This document shows, in pieces, positions 55,004-64,000 of a DNA stretch of 64,000 bases. Numbering within the stretch: the stretch's first letter is position 1; every line of letters starts with the position of its first letter. Position numbers and translations under genes: made by a program. Source of the stretch: Maribacter arcticus (GTDB lineage Bacteria; Bacteroidota; Bacteroidia; Flavobacteriales; Flavobacteriaceae); the NCBI RefSeq assembly GCF_900167935.1, contig NZ_FUYL01000010.1:124001-188000 (forward strand). Direction: 5' to 3'. Under the pieces are notes generated by a model. The model was not told the origin of the DNA. It did not search any database and was given only the letters and a program-made list of their open reading frames with translations.

Positions 55004-55576
55004 TTAAAAAATTGTTACAGGCATAAAAACAGTGTCAATTTCATGGATTACACCATTAGATTGGTTTGAATCTGCAGTAACAATAACAGCTCGGTTACCA
55101 GATTTGTCAGTTAATACGATGTCAATACCGTTCATCGTTGCAGTTATCTTGTCCCCTTGTATAGTAGTGAACTTCGCTGTACCATTACCTCGGCACATCG
55201 CCTTTAAAATGGTGGAGGCAGAAAGTTTGTCTGCAATTATATGATAGGCTAGGATATCTCTTAATGCTTTCTTGTTCTTTGGGTCGTTTAGCTTATCAAT
55301 TGTAATTTTTGAAAGCTTCTCGAACGCAAGGTTTGATGGTGCAAAAACAGTAAACTCACCATTATAACCCAGAACCTTATCTAAATTTGCTGCTTTCAAT
55401 ACCCTCATAAGAGTGGAATGACTTTCAAATGACGCAGTTCTTTCTATTATCGATTTTTCTGATGTTGAAAATTGTGAAACTGTATTCTTTATTTGGGTTA
55501 CTTTATTATTCTGTGCATTAGATAAAACCCCTAAAAACAGGGCACACAGGAACACGAGGGATGTCCATTTTTTCAT
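55004..55576 (-). CDS. Fasciclin (FAS1) domain secreted protein
   Basis: 190 aa. Signal peptide MKKWTSLVFLCALFLGVLSN followed by a single FAS1 domain: LMRVLKAANLDKVLGYNGEF, TVFAPSNLAFEKL (H1 box), LRDILAYHIIADKL (YH motif) and SNGVIHEIDTVFMP (H2 box). FAS1 proteins mediate adhesion or surface binding. Function here unspecific. Confidence 0.92.
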   Translation of the reverse strand: MKKWTSLVFLCALFLGVLSNAQNNKVTQIKNTVSQFSTSEKSIIERTASFESHSTLMRVLKAANLDKVLGYNGEFTVFAPSNLAFEKLSKITIDKLNDPKNKKALRDILAYHIIADKLSASTILKAMCRGNGTAKFTTIQGDKITATMNGIDIVLTDKSGNRAVIVTADSNQSNGVIHEIDTVFMPVTIF

Positions 55577-55781
55577 ATAGTAATTTCTAAAGGGGTAAAT
55601 GTTCTAATAATCGACAAACGGTTCGATTTCATCGTCAAGATACAATTTGAAGTAATATACAACTATACTGGATTAGTTAATAAATAAATTTTAACATTTT
55701 ATTAACTTTTAATTAAGTTAAACAAGAATTAATCAAATTCTTTAAATAGCTAACTTTGAGTGTATTGCTAAAAAAAAGAAC

Positions 55782-56504
55782 ATGTTTCTACCTAAAACAA
55801 ACATTGAAAAAAAACTAGCGAAGGCGAAATTATCGAGTGATATTTCAGAAAAGGATAGACTTAAAGAGGTCTATACCATTTTATGAAACTTAGATAATGA
55901 GTTAGAACGTATCGCAGAAAACATCACCATGAGCAATGGTACACCAAACAACAGCTTTAATTTTGATTTATTAGAGAGTTCTAGAATATATCATATAAAC
56001 GACATTAAAAAAATTTGTATTGATTACCGCCTACGTTTTTTAGATTCTAAATATTTTAAAGGAGATATACCAGTCGAGGCATTATCAAAAGTTAAAGCCT
56101 TAGAAAAAGAACATGATTTAAAAATAAAAGGTTTTAAAATAATAGCACCATCTAAGCTTTTTAAGCTAGAAGATAAAGATGACCCTTTACTTTTTGCCCC
56201 AATCGGGAATGGATACCACTACCTAATTCACCAGTGGGGAAATGATCTACATCCATTAAGAAAAATAATTATGTGGCCATTTAAAGGCATGGTAAACTTA
56301 ACTATCTTAGTCTTATTGCTTAGTTTCTTAGTTACACTTTTAATACCTGATGGCCTCTTTTCTAAATCTAATTCTACAACAGAGTTCTGGATTATTAATT
56401 TCTTTATGTTCAAGTGTATTGCTTCAGTGGTAATATTTTACGGCTTTGCATTAGGCAAAAACTTTAATCCGGCTATTTGGAACAGTAAGTATTTTAATAG
56501 TTAA
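55782..56504 (+). pseudogene. Membrane protein gene interrupted by an in-frame TGA
   Basis: From the ATG at 55782 the frame gives FLPKTNIEKKLAKAKLSS and DISEKDRLKEVYTIL, hits TGA at 55884-55886, and continues in the same frame through NLDNELERIAENITMSN to 56504. The segment after the stop is a 191-aa frame from the ATG at 55929: a soluble region (DYRLRFLDSKYFKGDIPVEA), a conserved stretch and two membrane helices (MVNLTILVLLLSFLVTLLIP). With the TGA read as a sense codon the product would be 240 aa. It may be a one-base nonsense change, a sequencing error, or the downstream ATG may now start the protein. Family not recognised. Confidence 0.6.
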
Positions 56505-56518
56505 ACAACTTTATTCTA

Positions 56519-57643
56519 TCAATTCACGAAAATAGTCTGTGGAACCCCATCTAAATCTATATTGTCGATTATTTTGAAATCTGGCGCAGGTGTTATTCTT
56601 AAGATTCCACCTTTGTTCACTTCGCCTTTCTTTTGATAACCAATGAGCATATAATTATTTTGCTCATCGTAACCAATAGAGGTTGTAGTAGCAATTCTAT
56701 ATTTTACATTTATATCAGATTCGGTTAGAAAATTCTCAAATAAATAAACAACTGTATTATTTGTTTGGAAGTCATAAATAGCCGGAACCATATCTATCTC
56801 AGTATTTAGCATTGCCTTTTGAAAATACATTTTACCACTAGAATCTAAAAATGAATCTTTAGTGGTTATAAAATCTGGCGCTGTATTTTCGCTATAAGTA
56901 GTATATGTTTTATCTAAAGAAATTGGGTCTAAAGTAGTATGCAATTCTGGGTAGCTTATTAATACTTGTTCAGAATTATTCTTAAATAGCTTTAAGGCAT
57001 TATACCCTAAATCTAACTCTACAATTTGTTGAGTAGTATTTAAATCAAATACCGAAAGATGATACTCATCTGTAACAAATTCATTTAAGGTTAGAACAAA
57101 TAATCTGTTTGAAGAAGTAATCAAGTCGACCGGCTTTTTATCTAGTGAAATATCTATATGGTTTTCGCCACTGTTATTTAATGAGATAATCCTTACTACA
57201 TTTTGCATATCTTTCCCCAGAAGCTCTCTTTCGTACGCTATAAAAATTAACTCTGCCGTATGGGTAATTGCAGTAACTTCTATTGCACATGGGTCTAAAT
57301 CCTGAAAAACTTGAAACGAGTTAGTTGTATAATTCGCAGCATTATATAATTCTATGTTAGCTTGACAGTTACTGGTATAATAAAAGCTGATTTCATCTGA
57401 ATCACGAAATTTTACATATTCAGAAGGAATCTCGGAGAAAGAGGCAACTGAATTTTTCACAATTAATTCATCATTCGGTGTACCAAGAACAACTGCGTTC
57501 AAATTATTACTACTACTTAAAAAGACGGTATAATTTGTAGGTGCTTCAATAGCGATTTCTTCAGTACTTTCTTCTGATGATTTTTCGCATGCAACGAAAC
57601 TAAGGGCCATAATAAAATAGGCCACAATATTGTAGGTTTTCAT
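56519..57643 (-). CDS. Lipoprotein of unknown function, probable beta-propeller
   Basis: 374 aa. Lipoprotein signal ending IMALSFVAC, then a Ser/Glu spacer. The body is beta-rich with repeating short blades (VRIISLNNSGENHIDISLD, RLFVLTLNEFV, YHLSVFDLNTTQQIVELDLG) suggesting a propeller. No active site. It sits between the interrupted membrane protein gene and the ABC-F gene on the minus strand. Confidence 0.6.
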   Translation of the reverse strand: MKTYNIVAYFIMALSFVACEKSSEESTEEIAIEAPTNYTVFLSSSNNLNAVVLGTPNDELIVKNSVASFSEIPSEYVKFRDSDEISFYYTSNCQANIELYNAANYTTNSFQVFQDLDPCAIEVTAITHTAELIFIAYERELLGKDMQNVVRIISLNNSGENHIDISLDKKPVDLITSSNRLFVLTLNEFVTDEYHLSVFDLNTTQQIVELDLGYNALKLFKNNSEQVLISYPELHTTLDPISLDKTYTTYSENTAPDFITTKDSFLDSSGKMYFQKAMLNTEIDMVPAIYDFQTNNTVVYLFENFLTESDINVKYRIATTTSIGYDEQNNYMLIGYQKKGEVNKGGILRITPAPDFKIIDNIDLDGVPQTIFVN

Positions 57644-57669
57644 AAAACATCGATTTGGGTTAATCTATT

Positions 57670-59310
<1,641 letters not shown>

Positions 59311-59323
59311 TTAAAAATCCGTG

Positions 59324-59331
59324 CAAAAATA
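59324..59331 (-). promoter_or_regulatory. Predicted -7 box for the ABC-F gene
   Basis: Minus-strand TATTTTTG, 25 bases before the ATG at 59298, matches TAnnTTTG. Confidence 0.45.
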
Positions 59332-59445
59332 CTGAATTTATTAGCTTTTACTGCCTTGTTTGCCATCAATTTCACACAATGATTTTTAAGAGTATGCTCT
59401 ATAACATTTAACTAGCTATTAACAACAACTGGTGATAAGGTTTGT

Positions 59446-59453
59446 TATTTTTG
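59446..59453 (+). promoter_or_regulatory. Predicted -7 box for the thioredoxin-fold lipoprotein
   Basis: TATTTTTG, 25 bases before the ATG at 59479, matches TAnnTTTG. Confidence 0.45.
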
Positions 59454-59478
59454 AAAGGTATCCAGTCTCTAATTCTAT

Positions 59479-60861
59479 ATGACAAGAATTCTACTCTCAA
59501 CATTCATAGTACTCATAGTAGGTTGCTCAACGGCCAAAAAAGATTCAGATACGGTGCTTTTTGCCGGTGAAATTGTTAATCCTACAAGTACTCAAGTTAT
59601 CTTGATGAAAGGCAGACAAAAAATTGATTCTGCACAACTTGATGAGAAAAACAGATTTAAGTTCGATTTACCTACTATTGAAAATGGTCTTTATCATTTT
59701 AATTTATCTCCAGAATATCAATATGTTTATTTAGAAAAAGGAGATAGTTTAATGGTTAGGCTTAATACCAGCTATTTTGATGAGTCGTTAGTTTTTTCTG
59801 GAAGTAACGAGGAAATAAATAATTTTTTACTAGAATTATTTTTAGCTGCCGAAGAGGAAGATTCTGCCATGTATACTGAATATTATGAGTTAGAACCAAA
59901 TTATTTTTTAGATAAAATAAAATCGCTTAGAGACGATAAGCTCAGTCATTTAAATGAAATGAAATCAGAAACCACAATGTCTGATGGTGGTTATGAATTA
60001 TTAAAAGGCAGTATTGACTATACGTATAACCGATATAAAGAGATATATCCTTTTCAACATAAGAGAAAAACTACAGAAGAAAATTTACATGATTTACCAA
60101 AGAATTTTTATTCTTACCGAAGTGAGTTAAATTATAATAATCAGCACCTTACCTACTTAAGACCATACTATGATTTTATGAAGGCCCATTTTGGAAATTT
60201 ATCATACATGTCTTGTGTAAATGATTGTAACGATGGAAACTCAGGTACTGGCAAACATTTGCATTTTAATAAGCATAAATTACATTTAATTGATAGTTTG
60301 GTAATCGACAAAGAATTGAGGGACAATTTATTTAGAAATGTTGCCTTCGATTATTTACTCAAGAGAAAAGACGCACAAGAAAACACAGAAATTTTCTTAA
60401 AAGAGTTTAAGAATGTTTCTAAAAACAATATGCATATTGAAGAAATAGAAAACCTTTATCTAGGTATCGCAAATCTTCAGCCTTCTAAAATGATACCGAA
60501 CTTAACTGTTGTATCATTTGACAATGAAAACAAAACATTGAACGAGATTGCGAAAGGTAAAAAAGTACTATTTTACTTTTGGTCAGGTTCTAACAAGAAG
60601 CAGTATCAAGAAATTTTTAAAAGGGTAGCTGAATTAAAAGAAAAAAGACCAGACCATGAACTAATCGGTATTAATATAAAGACCGATTACAATGATTGGA
60701 AAGTAATACTAAAAACCCTTCAAGTAGATACTTCTCTGCAGTATCAAAGCAATAATTTTAAAGAATTAACAGAGAAACTTGTATTATACCCAATGAATAA
60801 AGCGATAATCACAGATAATGGTATTATCGTAGATGGCTTCTCTAATATCTATTACAATTGA
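59479..60861 (+). CDS. DUF4369/TlpA-like lipoprotein without CXXC
   Basis: 460 aa. Lipoprotein signal (FIVLIVGC). Residues 25-110 are a DUF4369-type beta domain (FAGEIVNPTSTQVILMKGRQ), a helical middle follows, and the C-terminal 120 residues look like a TlpA thioredoxin fold (KVLFYFWSG, ELIGINIKTDYNDWK). The active-site position reads WSGSNKKQ, so both catalytic cysteines are absent. It probably binds rather than reduces a partner. Function unknown. Confidence 0.72.
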   Translation: MTRILLSTFIVLIVGCSTAKKDSDTVLFAGEIVNPTSTQVILMKGRQKIDSAQLDEKNRFKFDLPTIENGLYHFNLSPEYQYVYLEKGDSLMVRLNTSYFDESLVFSGSNEEINNFLLELFLAAEEEDSAMYTEYYELEPNYFLDKIKSLRDDKLSHLNEMKSETTMSDGGYELLKGSIDYTYNRYKEIYPFQHKRKTTEENLHDLPKNFYSYRSELNYNNQHLTYLRPYYDFMKAHFGNLSYMSCVNDCNDGNSGTGKHLHFNKHKLHLIDSLVIDKELRDNLFRNVAFDYLLKRKDAQENTEIFLKEFKNVSKNNMHIEEIENLYLGIANLQPSKMIPNLTVVSFDNENKTLNEIAKGKKVLFYFWSGSNKKQYQEIFKRVAELKEKRPDHELIGINIKTDYNDWKVILKTLQVDTSLQYQSNNFKELTEKLVLYPMNKAIITDNGIIVDGFSNIYYN

Positions 60862-60873
60862 TAAAACTAAGAT

Positions 60874-60893
60874 TTGCATTTTTTTAAATGCAA
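60874..60893. terminator. Weak AT-rich hairpin between convergent genes
   Basis: TTGCATTT and AAATGCAA form a perfect eight-base stem with a four-T loop between the stops of the thioredoxin-fold gene and the SDR gene. No GC-rich stem, so its strength is doubtful. Confidence 0.35.
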
Positions 60894-60899
60894 TATGTA

Positions 60900-61706
60900 T
60901 TAAGAACTGTGATTTTCTAACATCTTTTCAAACCAGAGACCTGGCAATATACTCTTAAGTGTTAACGAAAATTTCTGAATGAAAGAACCAACCTGATAGT
61001 GAGGTTTTGGGTTTTTAGTTTCAATAATCTTTGCTATTTTTTTACCTACTTCTATTGGGTCTCCTCCACCGTCAACATCTGAATCAATAGCATCTAGCGT
61101 GTTTTTGTACATTTTCTTATAAGGAGAATTCTCATAAACTGGAGTGTGATACCTACCAGACGCAATATTCGTTGCAAAATCACCAGGTGCCAACGTAGTG
61201 AACTTTACACCAAATGTTTTGGTTTCCATCCGATAACTCTCTGTCACTAATTCAAGGGCAGCTTTCGAAGCTGAATAAATTCCTCTATAAGGTAATCCCA
61301 TATAACCGGCTATAGAAGTAATATTAATTATCAACCCTTCTTTTTGCTTTCGCATGATAGGCAATACTTCGTTTATTACACTTAATGGTCCATTAAAATT
61401 AGTAGCAAATGCTTTAAGTACTTCTTCATGTGGAGTTTCTTCCATTGGCCCAGTAATGCCAATACCAGCATTGTTCACAAGAACATCTATTCGAGATTCT
61501 TTTTCAAGCAATGAGGCTACACAAGATTTTATGGTCTCTACATTACGAACATCCATTTCTAAAAGTGGAAAGTCTGAAAATGAAGGATATTTCAAGGTAC
61601 TACGTGTAGTACCATAAACTTTATACCCTTTTTCTTTAAGATGTAAGCCTATTGCTTTTCCAATACCCGAAGACCCACCTGTAATTAGAACTACTTTTGT
61701 TTTCAT
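60900..61706 (-). CDS. Short-chain dehydrogenase/reductase
   Basis: 268 aa, classical SDR. Cofactor motif TGGSSGIGKAIG near residue 10, NNAGIG, catalytic Ser in INITSIAGYMG and YxxxK in YRGIYSASKAALE. The C-terminal extension has a hydrophobic helix typical of the DHRS/retinol-dehydrogenase-like group. An Arg (TTRST) after strand 2 suggests NADP. Substrate unknown. Confidence 0.88.
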   Translation of the reverse strand: MKTKVVLITGGSSGIGKAIGLHLKEKGYKVYGTTRSTLKYPSFSDFPLLEMDVRNVETIKSCVASLLEKESRIDVLVNNAGIGITGPMEETPHEEVLKAFATNFNGPLSVINEVLPIMRKQKEGLIINITSIAGYMGLPYRGIYSASKAALELVTESYRMETKTFGVKFTTLAPGDFATNIASGRYHTPVYENSPYKKMYKNTLDAIDSDVDGGGDPIEVGKKIAKIIETKNPKPHYQVGSFIQKFSLTLKSILPGLWFEKMLENHSS

Positions 61707-61800
61707 TTTAAAGAAAAATAAGCGATGCTAAACTATACATTGAATTGGTTATGAATGTGTTACCTTTATTTAGATAATTTCAATTTAAGGCACAAAAAAA

Positions 61801-61894
61801 GGCAAGCTACCTACATCGCACCGCTACGACCATATACCCTTGCTGCGTTCCCGCCCTGGGGGATTCTACAGGAGCTGGTCGTGTAGGACTTGCC
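61801..61894 (-). ncRNA. ffs: Small bacterial signal recognition particle RNA
   Basis: A 94-base minus-strand RNA with closing arms GGCAAG/CTTGCC and the SRP domain IV hallmark GGGCGGGAACGCAGCAAGGG (loop GGAA, asymmetric bulge, AGCA side). It binds Ffh and guides membrane-protein targeting. A T-run (61794-61800 on the complementary strand) follows as terminator, and a TATATTTG -7 box lies just upstream, so both transcript ends are predicted closely. Confidence 0.93.
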
Positions 61895-61899
61895 AGTTG

Positions 61900-61907
61900 C
61901 AAATATA
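61900..61907 (-). promoter_or_regulatory. Predicted promoter -7 box of the SRP RNA
   Basis: Minus-strand TATATTTG, a perfect TAnnTTTG match, ends six bases before the first paired base of the SRP RNA, the expected distance to a transcription start. Confidence 0.7.
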
Positions 61908-62028
61908 CAATCTTTTAAATCTTTCCCAATCCTTTTACTTTCTAATTTTTATGAATTAAATTGCCTGTCAAGAACCATGAATACTTCTTGTTAATAATCA
62001 ACACATAATCTTAAATACCTTTTTCTTA

Positions 62029-63084
62029 ATGAGAATAGTTAAATTAATTTGTATTGTTCTAATTCCCAGTCTTTTCATTGCTTGTGGTAGTGGAAATCAA
62101 AAAGCTTCCTCCCTCTTTGAAATAAATTTAGCTGAAAATGCAAAGCAGGTAAATCAAAATAAAGAAGTAGGTATTAGCATCAATAATAAAAAACAAAAAG
62201 AGATTGAACGTGTAATTTATAGTATAGATGGTGTAGAAATTCCACTAAACAATAATAAACTAATTATTAACGTACCAACATTGGGCAATAAAGTTTTAAC
62301 TGCTAAAATTACGTTTGAAGGCGAAACAGTTGAAATTAACAAGAACCTAAAGGTTTTATCAGAGAAAGCTCCAGAAATATATACCTACAAGATTATTAAT
62401 GAATATCCTCATGATACTGAAGCCTATACACAAGGTTTAGAATTTCATAATGATACATTATATGAAAGCACTGGAAAAAATGGACAATCCTTTTTAAGAA
62501 AATTAAATTATAAAACCGGGGAGGTATACAAACAGATAGATTTAGACAAAAGCTATTTTGGCGAAGGTATTACCATTCTAAACAATAGAATTTACCAGCT
62601 TACGTGGAAAAGCGGATTGGGCTTTATTTATGACTTAGATACCTTTAAAAAATTAGATAACTTTCAATATGGTAAAAGTCGTGAAGGATGGGGATTAACT
62701 AATGACGGTAAAAAAATATTTAAAAGTGATGGCACTGAAAAAATATGGTTTTTAAATCCGGATACCATGATGGAGGAAGGTTACATTGAAACCGTTACCA
62801 ACTCTTCTGTATTTAATTCGGCAAATGAACTTGAATTTGTAGATGGAAAATTATATGCTAATGTGTACCAAAAGCCAAGTGCAATGATAATTGACAGTAA
62901 AACTGGGGCAATTGAAGGAGTTATTAATTTCAGTGGATTAAGCAATTTAATTACCAAAACAGAAAATTGGGATGAGTTAAATTACGTTTTAAACGGTATT
63001 GCCTATAATAAAAAGAGTCAGACATTTTTTGTGACAGGAAAATTTTGGAATAAAATGTTTGAAGTACAAATCCAGAAAAAATAA
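62029..63084 (+). CDS. Glutaminyl-peptide cyclotransferase (bacterial/plant type)
   Basis: 351 aa. Lipoprotein signal ending IPSLFIAC. The N-terminal 110 residues are a beta domain; the rest is the five-bladed propeller of plant-type glutaminyl cyclases: YPHDTEAYTQGLEFHNDTLY, ESTGKNGQSFLRK, YFGEGITIL and GNELE-type NELEFVDGKLYANVYQ. It forms N-terminal pyroglutamate on secreted proteins. The thioesterase gene starts one base after the stop. Confidence 0.9.
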   Translation: MRIVKLICIVLIPSLFIACGSGNQKASSLFEINLAENAKQVNQNKEVGISINNKKQKEIERVIYSIDGVEIPLNNNKLIINVPTLGNKVLTAKITFEGETVEINKNLKVLSEKAPEIYTYKIINEYPHDTEAYTQGLEFHNDTLYESTGKNGQSFLRKLNYKTGEVYKQIDLDKSYFGEGITILNNRIYQLTWKSGLGFIYDLDTFKKLDNFQYGKSREGWGLTNDGKKIFKSDGTEKIWFLNPDTMMEEGYIETVTNSSVFNSANELEFVDGKLYANVYQKPSAMIIDSKTGAIEGVINFSGLSNLITKTENWDELNYVLNGIAYNKKSQTFFVTGKFWNKMFEVQIQKK

Positions 63085-63085
63085 A

Positions 63086-63475
63086 ATGAACGGATTTAAG
63101 AAAGAAATTATAGTTTCTGCAGACGATCTTGATGATTTAAACCATGTTAATAATGTACGTTACGTACAATGGATTCAAGATATTTCTAAAGAACATTGGC
63201 AAGCTAAAGCTTCTTCGCAAATGCAAGAGGAAGTAATTTGGGTTGTTCTTAGTCATCATATAGAATATAAAAATGCAGCAGTACTAAATGACCCAATCAT
63301 AATAAGTACTTTTATTGAATCAAGTTCTGGGGCAAAATCAGTTAGAATTGTTGAAATGCATCATGGTATTTCAAAAAAACTATTAGTGCACGCTAGTACC
63401 GAATGGGTTCTTCTTAATAGCGAAAGCTATAGACCAGTTCGAATACCAGAAGAAATCAAAGAAATATTTCTTTAA
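63086..63475 (+). CDS. Hotdog-fold acyl-CoA thioesterase
   Basis: 129 aa from the ATG at 63086 (the frame is open further upstream, inside the cyclotransferase gene). 4HBT-type hotdog with DDLDDLNHVNNVRYVQWIQD, whose Asp-Leu-Asn-His-Val-Asn is the acyl-ACP thioesterase-like active-site motif, and VVLSHHIEYKNAAVLNDPI. Hydrolyses an acyl-CoA or acyl-ACP; chain preference unknown. Confidence 0.9.
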   Translation: MNGFKKEIIVSADDLDDLNHVNNVRYVQWIQDISKEHWQAKASSQMQEEVIWVVLSHHIEYKNAAVLNDPIIISTFIESSSGAKSVRIVEMHHGISKKLLVHASTEWVLLNSESYRPVRIPEEIKEIFL

Positions 63476-63500
63476 TTGATTTTATTTAAACAACCTATAC

Positions 63501-64000
63501 GTGCGAAATCGAATACTAATCGCCTTCTCAATTCTACTCTGTATCTTATGGAGTACTTCGTGTAGAAAAGATTTCGAATACGCACCTAGCAATGGTAATT
63601 TGTCTTTTTCAAAAGACACGGTTTATTTAGACACTGTGTTCGCTAGTATAGGTAGTAGCACCTATACACTTAAAGTATTTAATGACACCAAAGATGATAT
63701 CATAATCCCCAATATATCCCTTAAAAATGGCCCTGAAAGCTTTTATAGACTAAATGTTGATGGTGTTGCCGGTAAACAATTTAATGATATTCCAATTTAT
63801 GCCCAGGACAGTCTATTTATTTTAATTGAAACAACCATAAGTATCATTGATGGTTCTATAAAAGAACTACTATATACCGATGCTATTCAATTTGACAAAG
63901 AGCCATTTCAGCAATCGGTAGAGTTGGTTACGCTGGCCAAAGATGCTATTTTCCTTTACCCAAAAGATAATTCTGAAATTGAATCTGAAACCATAAATCT
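63501..64000 (+). CDS. Surface lipoprotein, N-terminal part, cut by the window edge
   Basis: 166 codons from a GTG at 63501, open to the right edge. Lipoprotein signal ILWSTSC, then CRKDFEYAPSNGNLSFSKDT and YLDTVFASIGSSTYTLKVFN and LVTLAKDAIFLYP. This opening is shared by a common family of large flavobacterial surface lipoproteins, often followed by a right-handed beta-helix. Function unknown, the remainder lies outside the window. Confidence 0.75.
   Translation, partial: MRNRILIAFSILLCILWSTSCRKDFEYAPSNGNLSFSKDTVYLDTVFASIGSSTYTLKVFNDTKDDIIIPNISLKNGPESFYRLNVDGVAGKQFNDIPIYAQDSLFILIETTISIIDGSIKELLYTDAIQFDKEPFQQSVELVTLAKDAIFLYPKDNSEIESETIN

Noticed and set aside
55884-55886. TGA as a selenocysteine codon
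   Set aside because: No hairpin resembling a SECIS element follows, and there is no redox context; a nonsense change or an error is simpler.

Overview
The window looks like chromosomal DNA of a marine flavobacterium (Bacteroidota, Flavobacteriaceae, in the broad neighbourhood of Maribacter/Zobellia/Cellulophaga). The base composition is AT-rich, genes are tightly packed and often meet tail to tail with 4-base overlaps, and Bacteroidota -7 promoter boxes (TAnnTTTG) sit in front of many genes. Several gene families are typical of that phylum: a fused alpha/beta 2-oxoacid dehydrogenase E1, DUF4252, DUF4369/TlpA lipoproteins, a YbiT-like ABC-F protein and glycine-zipper OmpA lipoproteins. I see no insertion sequence, prophage, CRISPR array, tRNA or rRNA. 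The only recognised RNA gene is the small SRP RNA at 61.8-61.9 kb. The species assignment is inference.

Layout. 0-2.4 kb: a minus-strand trio of FAD oxidoreductase, methyltransferase and type III polyketide synthase (cut by the left edge). 2.4-5.8 kb: envelope lipoproteins and the E1 fusion. 5.9-13.7 kb: an Fe(II) oxygenase, SUI1/YciH, a DUF1835 protein, a nucleoside phosphorylase, a cytosolic solute-binding-like protein, a receiver-only regulator, uracil-DNA glycosylase and MutS2. 13.7-14.65 kb: a small decayed locus. 14.7-33.3 kb: mostly housekeeping, with a DCC protein, a dicarboxylate symporter, chorismate synthase, an LpxH-like hydrolase, a large D-lactate-dehydrogenase-like flavoprotein, a TlpA thioredoxin, an LVIVD propeller lipoprotein, rhomboid, LpxL-like acyltransferase, a sterol-desaturase-family protein, GlmM, AcpH-like, gamma-glutamyltransferase and a LURP-one-like protein. 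33.3-34.4 kb: a full-length but broken glutamate-receptor-type potassium channel gene.

34.9-38.1 kb is the most system-like part. A LexA/CI-like repressor (XRE helix-turn-helix plus S24 peptidase) is divergent from a radical-SAM DNA modification/repair protein and a TIGR03915-type partner. Four GGA-N5-TCC-type operator copies lie in the shared promoter, two of them identical. A damage-inducible DNA-repair or DNA-modification switch is the natural reading, but its chemistry is not established.

38.4-64 kb: a CBM48-HhH fusion, YoaK, an alpha/beta hydrolase, ThuA, panB followed by a frameshifted lspA, RluA, DUF4252, an EamA transporter, leuA-leuB, TlpA, pheT, fasciclin, a membrane protein gene with an in-frame TGA, an asymmetric ABC-F protein, a thioredoxin-fold lipoprotein without CXXC, an SDR, SRP RNA, glutaminyl cyclotransferase, a thioesterase and a surface lipoprotein cut by the right edge.

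Other signals: a 12-bp palindrome, ATCGTATACGAT, occurs four times in the first 15 kb, in different reading frames and once between genes. Gene breakage falls into two classes: heavily eroded (channel gene, LuxR-type fragment) and one-base lesions (lspA, the 55.8-kb gene) that could be real or sequencing errors.
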